The position numbers were made by a program, and so were the translations under genes. A stretch of 5,396 bases of DNA, from NCBI GenBank assembly GCA_036502105.1, contig DASXZE010000428.1, positions 1-5,396 of the forward strand, read 5' to 3'. This DNA comes from Angelobacter sp036502105. GTDB lineage: Bacteria; Acidobacteriota; Terriglobia; Terriglobales; Acidobacteriaceae. Positions within the stretch are counted from its first letter, which is position 1. Each line of letters begins with the position of its first letter. The notes beneath the pieces were generated by a model. That model was not told the DNA's origin. It ran no database searches and worked only from the letters and a program-made list of their open reading frames with translations. This document shows positions 1-4,566 of this stretch, in pieces.

Positions 1-579
1 ATCTTGCCCGCCGCTCTGAGCCTGTTGGTCGCCGCTATCTGCGCCAAAGACTTCAGCGATTTTGTCTTCTACCTGGGTAACGCTTGCTGCCTTTAGTGAA
101 TCCCTGGGAAATTCAATGATTACCTCTCCAGTGTAAGCAACCGCCTGGCCGGGATCGCCGGAGCAGTATCCAAAAGAAACTTTCACATCGTCTTTATCGA
201 CGTCAAGTTTTGTGGGGAATACCTTATCTCCCTTTTCAAGAGTGACCACCGTCTGCTTGGTCATATTCAGGTAGTAAGTACACTTGAAGCCGGGTTTGGT
301 GAAGCTTCCATTTCTGTAATGGGAAGCACACATGGTTGACGATCCTTTTTGCGGCAATGCAGCAGGGCCGGCTTTCTGAAGCGCCAACGCAGTTTCAGGA
401 TTAGTGACCGTACATCCGCCTTTGGCGGTCATCTTGGCCAGGGGGTATTGCGCCTCCAACTGTTCCAGCACGGAGGGGTAGGCTGAAGGCGAAGAAGGTG
501 TGCTCTGTGAATTAAGCGTAGTCGTAGGTGCGGCCACGAGCACGGTTAAAGCAATGCAGACGAATAAGCGCTTTGTCAT
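1..579 (-). CDS. Exported hypothetical protein with four cysteines, C-terminus cut by window edge
   Basis: The reading frame is open from an ATG at 579-577 to the left edge: 193 residues with no stop, so the C-terminus is missing. The N-terminus (MTKRLFVCIALTVLVAA) is a Sec signal peptide: two basic residues, a hydrophobic stretch, then a Ser/Thr/Pro-rich linker. The rest looks like a small globular domain: VLEQLEAQYPLAKMTAK (residues 37-53), a segment ending TALALQKAG, cysteines at 56, 84, 100 and 139, and VEDKIAEVF near 170-178. A Gln/Gly-rich tail begins at about 182. The four cysteines after the signal could form disulfides once exported. GAGG at 593-590 lies 10 bases before the ATG and supports this start. 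The gene begins 38 bases after the stop of the large upstream secreted protein, so the two are probably co-transcribed. From memory, the layout (YPL-K-TA, ALxLQKxG, VEDxIAEVF) resembles a hypothetical family frequent in Acidobacteriota. No function is known to me. Confidence 0.82.
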   Translation of the reverse strand, partial: MTKRLFVCIALTVLVAAPTTTLNSQSTPSSPSAYPSVLEQLEAQYPLAKMTAKGGCTVTNPETALALQKAGPAALPQKGSSTMCASHYRNGSFTKPGFKCTYYLNMTKQTVVTLEKGDKVFPTKLDVDKDDVKVSFGYCSGDPGQAVAYTGEVIIEFPRDSLKAASVTQVEDKIAEVFGADSGDQQAQSGGQD

Positions 580-617
580 GATCCAGGTTCCTCATTTTAA
601 GCATTGCTGCTCGTTAT

Positions 618-2375
618 TTACTTTCCTCCCGGCGAGCCGGCGCTCTTTTGAACTGCCTGTTCAGCGCCATCGGCATCTTTTTGCTGGTTTTGCAATTCGC
701 CGTCGGCATCTGGATCCGGCTGCGGAGCGGGTACTTCGCCGCCTATAGTGCCTGTATCCGGAGCTTTCGGTAATCCATTTTTGCCGGAGTTGTCCGCCAT
801 GGTTTTCAGTCCGGCATCCATTTTTTCCCGGAACTGATTATGCATTTCCTGCAGATCGCTTATTTGCACGTCCGCATTTGTGCCAATTGCGCAATCGCCT
901 TTTTTACTGCTGACTACGCTCACACCGATTTTGGTCCCATTGGGCTCGCCACTGCGGACAAGAACATCACCCGCTGTAACGGCGCATTCGCCGGAGTCGC
1001 CAACTAAATCGACATTTCCGGCGGCAACAAAGACCCGCTGGTTAGGATCGAGCGCCGCGGGAGTTTCTTCCGGCTGATTATTTGCATTCTGCGCGGGCGC
1101 ATTGCCGGCTGCCGGAGCAGGCTGTGCCGCAGCCGCGCGCTCGAGTGCTAACTGGCGTTGCACCTCATCCGCAATCATTTGCTTGACCTCTGGAGAAAGC
1201 GCGACCTGGCCGCCACCGCCGCCGTTGTTGCCGGAGTCATTCGCATCCTGCTGCATCGCTGCCGAATTGGCCTCGGCGCGTGCTTCATAGGAGGCGCGCA
1301 GATTTTCTGCAAGCAGATAATCGGTCAACCAGAGTGATGCGCTGGGATAAACAGGGTAGGGTGTGAAGTAATAGCCATAGTATCCATACCAGGGATTGCC
1401 GGCCCATCCCCAGCCATAAACAACTGGAGTAGCCCAGGGACTATAGGCCCATCCATAAAACGCGGGATGATAATAAAAGGCCGGCGCGTAGCCGTAATAA
1501 GGATTGCCGTGCCAGTAATAGGAGCGATACGCATAGGCATAGCGGCGTCCGCCGTAAACATACGTGCGCTGAACGTACACATGGCCGCCGCGATTGACAA
1601 ATCTGCGTTCGGTGAAGCCTCTGCCATGTCCATAGCCGACAATTCTGCGGCCTCCGGCCCCTCTGGTTTCAAATCTGGTCCCACCCCGGAAATCATGGCG
1701 TACTGCCAGTTCGCGTCCTCGACTATCGCGTCCGCTGATTTCGCGAACTCTGCCACGTCCATCGGTGGCGACGCGACGGCCGCCTACTTCATGAACATTC
1801 CGGACAGGCTCCCGGCGCCCTGCCGTGCGTCCGTTGTTTGGGCCTCTATCTTTGCCTGCATGGTCATTGCGGTTGGAATTATTATTTCTATCGTTGTTGC
1901 GGCCATTCTCTGCGCTTCCCCCGCGGCCGTTATTGTTGCCACTTCGATTATTTGCACTATTACCGGATCCAGAGCGCCCATTGCTGTTTCCTGGGCCACT
2001 ATTGCTTTTTCCACTTGCGCCGCCTGTAGATCCCGTTCGTCCCGCGCCAGTTCCGCGAGAGGCGCTTGATCCACTGTTGTTGTTGCCACCCGGCCGACCA
2101 GATGAATTACCCGAGCCACCCGGTCTACCATTACTTGAGTTGCCACCTGGCCTGCCCTTGCTGGTCCCATTGCCAGGCCTGCCGGTGGATGATGACTTCC
2201 CGGAATTTCCATGGGCCTGTCCGGATCCGCCGGATTGATGTGCTTGAGGAGCAGGCTTACTTGGTGCAGAAGGTTTGTGCTTGTCGTCTGCCGACATTCC
2301 TATGGATAGCGTGGTTACAAAAAACACCAGTGACAGGAACGTCAACAACGTTTTGGAATCTTGCTTTAACCGCAT
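618..2375 (-). CDS. Large exported low-complexity / Tyr-Trp-rich protein, conserved hypothetical
   Basis: This 585-residue protein starts at ATG 2375-2373, preceded by GGAGG at 2384-2380. A GTG at 2426 would extend the frame by 17 residues, but it lacks a ribosome site and would put codons ahead of the signal peptide. Layout: signal peptide (about 1-29, hydrophobic core LLTFLSLVFFVTTLSIG); a disordered Gly/Ser/Asn/Arg-rich region (30-190) with four GRPG units; a basic segment (about 194-240) with repeated GRG and GRR; a core at about 266-355 in which roughly a third of residues are Tyr, Trp or Phe, ending near SASLWLTDYLL; a predicted helix LSPEVKQMIADEVQRQLALE (393-412); and a C-terminal domain (about 446-526) with Cys464 and Cys495 and the helical run LQEMHNQFREKMDAGLKTM, then an acidic Gln/Asp/Pro tail. 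Together these suggest a periplasmic or surface protein. The core and C-terminal part recall a conserved hypothetical family of Acidobacteriota and some Proteobacteria; I recall no established function. It probably heads a two-gene unit with the small exported protein downstream. Confidence 0.88.
   Translation of the reverse strand: MRLKQDSKTLLTFLSLVFFVTTLSIGMSADDKHKPSAPSKPAPQAHQSGGSGQAHGNSGKSSSTGRPGNGTSKGRPGGNSSNGRPGGSGNSSGRPGGNNNSGSSASRGTGAGRTGSTGGASGKSNSGPGNSNGRSGSGNSANNRSGNNNGRGGSAENGRNNDRNNNSNRNDHAGKDRGPNNGRTAGRREPVRNVHEVGGRRVATDGRGRVREISGRDSRGRELAVRHDFRGGTRFETRGAGGRRIVGYGHGRGFTERRFVNRGGHVYVQRTYVYGGRRYAYAYRSYYWHGNPYYGYAPAFYYHPAFYGWAYSPWATPVVYGWGWAGNPWYGYYGYYFTPYPVYPSASLWLTDYLLAENLRASYEARAEANSAAMQQDANDSGNNGGGGGQVALSPEVKQMIADEVQRQLALERAAAAQPAPAAGNAPAQNANNQPEETPAALDPNQRVFVAAGNVDLVGDSGECAVTAGDVLVRSGEPNGTKIGVSVVSSKKGDCAIGTNADVQISDLQEMHNQFREKMDAGLKTMADNSGKNGLPKAPDTGTIGGEVPAPQPDPDADGELQNQQKDADGAEQAVQKSAGSPGGK
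2085..2183 (-). repeat. GRPG repeat in the disordered region of the exported protein
   Basis: Residues 65-97 of the large exported protein contain four GRPG(G/N) units spaced about 9-10 residues apart, separated by Ser/Asn/Thr/Lys/Gly linkers. At DNA level the units are degenerate, so the repeat is old or held at protein level. The same stretch produces long spurious open frames on both strands. Confidence 0.6.
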
Positions 2376-2690
2376 GGCTCCTCCGGAACTAAAAATCTTT
2401 ATCGTATAAGCACACGAGTTCGGCACAAACTGAAGCTGAGAAAAGTCTGCCTGGAAAATTGGCTACCTTTTAATTCGCTGCGACCTTATCGACAGAAGGG
2501 GGTGACTTATCTTAGCGGGGGTTCCTGTTACAAACCTGAATTCAGCTCTGGATTTCTTTGAACGCTATTGCGCAAGGCGTGAATCCTCTGATTCGGTGGT
2601 CGATAAAAATCTGAAACACCTGTTTTGGAAAATTGCCAAGAAAGTGTGCTACACAGAGGTTAAAATGTGTGTTAAGAATTGATAAGTTTA
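2376..2690. other. Intergenic gap between the sulfur-carrier gene and the exported-protein gene
   Basis: These 315 bases hold no credible gene. Beyond the weak promoter and the ribosome site near the left end I see only small symmetric elements: the 10-base palindrome CTGAATTCAG at 2536-2545 and a 5-bp hairpin GAATC/GATTC at 2581-2594. No strong hairpin with a U-tract follows the sulfur-carrier gene (stop at 2691-2693), so where the upstream operon ends is unclear and readthrough into the exported-protein genes cannot be excluded. Confidence 0.6.
2401..2428 (-). promoter_or_regulatory. Candidate promoter for the exported-protein gene pair
   Basis: On the minus strand TTGTGC (2428-2423) and TACGAT (2406-2401) lie 16 bases apart and resemble sigma-70 -35 and -10 boxes with imperfect matches. 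Transcription would start near 2394, giving a leader of about 18-20 bases that still contains the GGAGG at 2384-2380. This fits the ATG at 2375 and argues against the GTG at 2426, which would overlap the -35 box. The boxes are weak and a chance match is possible. Confidence 0.35.
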
Positions 2691-2963
2691 TTAGCCTCCC
2701 GCAATCGATGGCACCAGCGTGACCTCATCGCCCTCTTTGAATTTGTAATCTTTGCCCAAAAATCGGATGTCCTCATCATTGACGTAAATATTCAGGAAGC
2801 GGCGCACATTGCCTTGTTCGTCGCGCAGGTGAGGCTTGAGTTCTGGAAAGCGACTGCCTAAAGAATCCAGAAGACTGTTCAGATCAGTCGCAGTGCAATC
2901 AAAGTGGTCCTGATTTTCCGTATGACGGCGGAATGCGCTGGGAATGGAAACCTTCACGCTCAT
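2691..2963 (-). CDS. cysO: CysO-like MoaD/ThiS-family sulfur carrier protein
   Basis: The gene encodes a complete 90-residue ubiquitin-fold (beta-grasp) sulfur carrier. It ends in Gly89-Gly90, the tail that in this family is adenylated and converted to a thiocarboxylate to carry sulfur. Among family members it looks closest to mycobacterial CysO (about 93 residues): the N-terminal VSIPSAFRRHT and the central RFLNIYVNDEDIRF closely match CysO as I remember it, while MoaD and ThiS lack these motifs. CysO delivers sulfur to a PLP-dependent cysteine synthase. The ATG at 2963-2961 follows the TAA of the upstream PLP-enzyme gene with no base between, and its ribosome site AAAGGAG (2978-2972) lies within the last codons of that gene. 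The two are therefore almost certainly co-transcribed and probably translationally coupled. No activating E1-like enzyme (MoeB/ThiF) or JAMM peptidase (Mec) is in the window. A role in molybdopterin synthesis is possible but less likely, given the motifs and the partner. Confidence 0.88.
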   Translation of the reverse strand: MSVKVSIPSAFRRHTENQDHFDCTATDLNSLLDSLGSRFPELKPHLRDEQGNVRRFLNIYVNDEDIRFLGKDYKFKEGDEVTLVPSIAGG

Positions 2964-4235
2964 TTAAGCGGCTCCTTTGCTTGTGGCTTGTGGGCCGGCG
3001 AATTCATTTTCCAGGTACTGCTCAAATGCCGCCAGCTTGGGCGGAATAGGCTCGGCTACTTCGAATTTACCGGTAAGCGCGTCAGTGGTTTTAAGTCCGT
3101 TGCCAGTAATGCAGAGCACTGTGGTTTCATCCGGACGTATGCGGCCCTGCGCAAAAAGTTTCCGTGCGCTGGCTACCGTCACGCCTCCGGCGGTCTCGGT
3201 GAAAATGCCTTCCGTTTCGGCCAGCAGGGTCATGCCATCGACGATCTCAGGATCGCTAGCGTCTTCCGCCCATCCACCGCTGCCCAAAATAGTTTTTGCC
3301 GCGTAGAATCCATCCGCTGGATTTCCAATGGCGAGTGAACGCGCAATGGTGGAGGGCTTCTGCGGATCAATCTCATTGCGTCCGGCTTTTACAGCCACGC
3401 TGATCGGGCTGCAACCCGTGGCCTGCGCGCCAAAGAATTTGACCTGCTTCTCTTCCACCAGGCCAAGCTCAACCAGTTCCTTAAAGGCTTTATAGATTTT
3501 TGTGATGAGTGATCCGCCAGCCATCGGCACCACAACATTGTCCGGCAGGCGCCAGCCAAGCTGCTCCGCAATCTCATAGCCCACGGTCTTCGAGCCCTCC
3601 GCGTAATAAGGCCGTAGATTCACATTCACAAAGCCCCAGCGATGTTTGTCGGCAATTTGCGAACAGAGGCGGTTTACGTGGTCATAATTGCCGTCAATGC
3701 GCACGATCTGCGCACCGTAAACCTGCGTGTTCAGCACTTTGGCGGCCTCAAGATCGGCGGGAATAAAGATGCAGGCGCGGAAGCCCAGGCGCGCCGCCTG
3801 CGCGGCAACAGCATTGGCCAGGTTGCCGGTGGAAGAACAGCTCACCACTTCAAAGCCAAAATTCTTGGCTTGCGTAAGCGCCACCGCCACCACACGATCT
3901 TTAAAGCTCAGCGTGGGGAAACAAACCGCGTCATTTTTTATATAGAGCGACCGGCTGCGGAGCTTTTCACCCAGCTTGGTAGCGCGGACCAGCGGCGTAA
4001 ATCCTGCGGGAGTTGATGCATCATACGTTTCCGGCAGAGGCAGAAGTTCTTTATAGCGCCACAGATTCGTGGGACGATGCGCGATCCCGTCCTTGCTGAC
4101 TTCCTTGCGAATGCGGTCCATGTCATAGGCCACTTCCAGCGGGGCAAAGCAATTCTGGCAAAATGAAATCGGCTGGTTGCCCCAAGTGGTCTTGCACTCG
4201 CGACATCGCAATTCATAACGCAGGCTGGCGCTCAT
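2964..4235 (-). CDS. thrC: Threonine synthase-family PLP enzyme with N-terminal zinc ribbon
   Basis: This 423-residue fold-type II PLP enzyme has the threonine synthase layout; that family converts O-phosphohomoserine to threonine and phosphate in the cytoplasm. An N-terminal zinc ribbon has Cys11, Cys14, Cys26 and Cys29. The PLP-binding lysine is Lys112 in PTLSFKDR, followed by the cofactor-binding loop SSTGN (134-138). Further family motifs are YYAEGSKTVGYEIAEQLGW (210-228), MAGGSL (238-243), IARSLAIGNPADG (297-309), EGIFTETAGGVT (343-354) and ITGNGLK (376-382). The start at ATG 4235-4233 is set by AAGGAG (4248-4243) seven bases upstream. The longer frame from ATG 4337 is unlikely, because its first codons are the attenuator hairpin. 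The gene lies behind that attenuator and abuts a CysO-like carrier gene. The context leaves open that it is a sulfhydrylase using protein thiocarboxylate, with O-phosphoserine or O-phosphohomoserine as acceptor. By sequence alone, threonine synthase is the default call. Confidence 0.93.
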   Translation of the reverse strand: MSASLRYELRCRECKTTWGNQPISFCQNCFAPLEVAYDMDRIRKEVSKDGIAHRPTNLWRYKELLPLPETYDASTPAGFTPLVRATKLGEKLRSRSLYIKNDAVCFPTLSFKDRVVAVALTQAKNFGFEVVSCSSTGNLANAVAAQAARLGFRACIFIPADLEAAKVLNTQVYGAQIVRIDGNYDHVNRLCSQIADKHRWGFVNVNLRPYYAEGSKTVGYEIAEQLGWRLPDNVVVPMAGGSLITKIYKAFKELVELGLVEEKQVKFFGAQATGCSPISVAVKAGRNEIDPQKPSTIARSLAIGNPADGFYAAKTILGSGGWAEDASDPEIVDGMTLLAETEGIFTETAGGVTVASARKLFAQGRIRPDETTVLCITGNGLKTTDALTGKFEVAEPIPPKLAAFEQYLENEFAGPQATSKGAA

Positions 4236-4299
4236 TGTTTGTCTCCTTGGTCTGTTGTGCTCGGCTAAATCGATCTTTGGTGCTCCGCTCAAATCCCTT

Positions 4300-4334
4300 A
4301 AAACTAAAAACCCGCTGCCCTGAGGCAGCGGGTT
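4300..4334 (-). terminator. Intrinsic terminator in the leader (attenuator)
   Basis: On the minus strand AACCCGCTGCC (4334-4324) and GGCAGCGGGTT (4319-4309) form a perfect 11-bp GC-rich stem closed by the four-base loop TCAG (4323-4320). A U-rich run follows: TTTTTAGTTTT from 4310 to 4300, its first two bases being the end of the stem. It lies 65 bases before the start codon of the threonine synthase-family gene and 24 bases after the leader-ORF stop codon, so it stops transcription before the structural genes unless it is prevented from folding. It is too far from proC, and separated from it by a promoter-like site, to be simply that gene's terminator. Confidence 0.9.
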
Positions 4335-4379
4335 CATGATTGCTGAATTAAATCTTGATTATGAACCTGTCTGCCTCAG
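4320..4379 (-). promoter_or_regulatory. Antiterminator pairing, alternative to the attenuator hairpin
   Basis: CTGAGGCAG (4379-4371) can pair perfectly with CTGCCTCAG (4328-4320), and GGTTCAT (4367-4361) with ATGAACC (4337-4331). This gives 16 base pairs interrupted only by a small ACA/CG internal loop, with an apical loop of 23 bases. The 3' arm contains the whole 5' arm of the terminator stem (4334-4324), so the two structures exclude each other. The 5' arm coincides with the last codons of the leader ORF, where a ribosome that reaches the stop codon would cover it and let the terminator form. A 1:2 type pairing that would block the 5' arm is only weakly visible: CTGTCT 4432-4427 or CTGTC 4410-4406 against AGACAG 4372-4367. 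Confidence 0.85.
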
Positions 4380-4442
4380 TGTAAACACACGCATAACCAT
4401 GGTGTGACAGCACATGGCCATGTTGGAGACAGAAAGTAACAT
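4359..4442 (-). CDS. Leader peptide of the attenuator (27 residues, Cys-Cys and Met-rich)
   Basis: This short frame runs from ATG 4442-4440 to TAA 4361-4359. Translation begins MLLSVSNMAM, then CCHTMVMR, then VFTLRQTGS. It has tandem Cys codons TGC TGT (4412-4407), five Met codons and three Thr codons. The stop codon sits exactly at the 3' end of the antiterminator 5' arm, as in classic amino-acid biosynthesis attenuators. A ribosome stalled at the Cys codons, or at the Met codons 4400-4398 and 4394-4392, would leave that arm free; a ribosome at the stop would cover it. In-frame ATGs at 4421 and 4415 could give 20- or 18-residue versions. None of these starts has a recognisable ribosome site. 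The 4442 start may lie on a leaderless transcript. That the peptide is made is inferred from RNA geometry, not from homology. Confidence 0.7.
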   Translation of the reverse strand: MLLSVSNMAMCCHTMVMRVFTLRQTGS

Positions 4443-4450
4443 TGGGTTAA

Positions 4451-4479
4451 AGTTTACACATTGATGGCGGCAGAATCAA
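4451..4479 (-). promoter_or_regulatory. Candidate promoter of the attenuated threonine synthase/sulfur-carrier operon
   Basis: TTGATT (4479-4474) and TAAACT (4456-4451) are separated by 17 bases, each matching four of six sigma-70 consensus positions. Transcription would begin at about 4444-4442, at or just before the leader-ORF ATG. An alternative -10 box, TATAAG at 4500-4495, matches better but lacks a convincing -35 box; it would give a 5' leader of about 45 bases before that ATG. Confidence 0.45.
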
Positions 4480-4510
4480 TCACGCATTTAGGTTCTTATA
4501 TTCGAGCAAA

Positions 4511-4561
4511 GTACTTGGTATTTAGTATTTGGTAATTAGCTAAATACCAACTACTAAGTAC
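4511..4561. repeat. AT-rich palindrome built of 7-base units, downstream of proC
   Basis: TTGGTATTTAG (4515-4525) and CTAAATACCAA (4540-4550) are perfect 11-base inverted arms around a 14-base spacer. An outer pair, GTACTT (4511-4516) and AAGTAC (4556-4561), extends the symmetry. Read from 4515, the sequence falls into 7-base units: TTGGTAT, TTAGTAT, TTGGTAA, TTAGCTA, then the roughly complementary AATACCA, ACTACTA, AGTACCG. It lies 6 bases beyond the proC stop, so it may act as that gene's 3'-end hairpin, although a U-tract is absent. It looks like a member of a dispersed intergenic repeat family, which I associate with acidobacterial genomes but could not check. Confidence 0.7.
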
Positions 4562-4566
4562 CGCCT

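Noticed and set aside
556..579. Lipoprotein signal for the left-edge exported protein, because of Cys8
   Set aside because: The cysteine follows only seven residues, and the preceding residues LFV do not form a lipobox. It sits inside the hydrophobic core of an ordinary signal peptide.
1325..2238. Several long open frames on both strands (about 137-200 codons) overlapping the low-complexity part of the exported-protein gene
   Set aside because: They follow from the GC-biased repetitive codons of the Gly/Ser/Asn/Arg region. Their translations are compositionally biased, lack ribosome sites and show no family motifs, while the main frame has a signal peptide and coherent domains.
2581..2594. 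Small hairpin GAATC/GATTC as a terminator for the carrier operon
   Set aside because: The stem is only 5 bp, has no U-tract and lies about 100 bases beyond the stop codon.
2904..3338. Plus-strand open frame of 144 codons over the carrier/PLP-enzyme junction
   Set aside because: It is antisense to two clearly identified genes, has no recognisable motif, and no promoter or ribosome site of its own.
4379..4459. 8-base inverted repeat GTGTAAAC (4459-4452) and GTTTACAC (4386-4379)
   Set aside because: The left copy overlaps the candidate -10 box and would not be transcribed from that promoter. The arms are 65 bases apart, so an RNA role is doubtful and chance is likely, unless the upstream TATAAG start is used.
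4236..4479. T-box, SAM or other riboswitch as the explanation of the leader
   Set aside because: The transcribed leader before the terminator is only about 110 bases, there is no T-box AGGGTGG-type sequence, and no SAM riboswitch core is visible. A leader ORF with paired antiterminator explains the region better.
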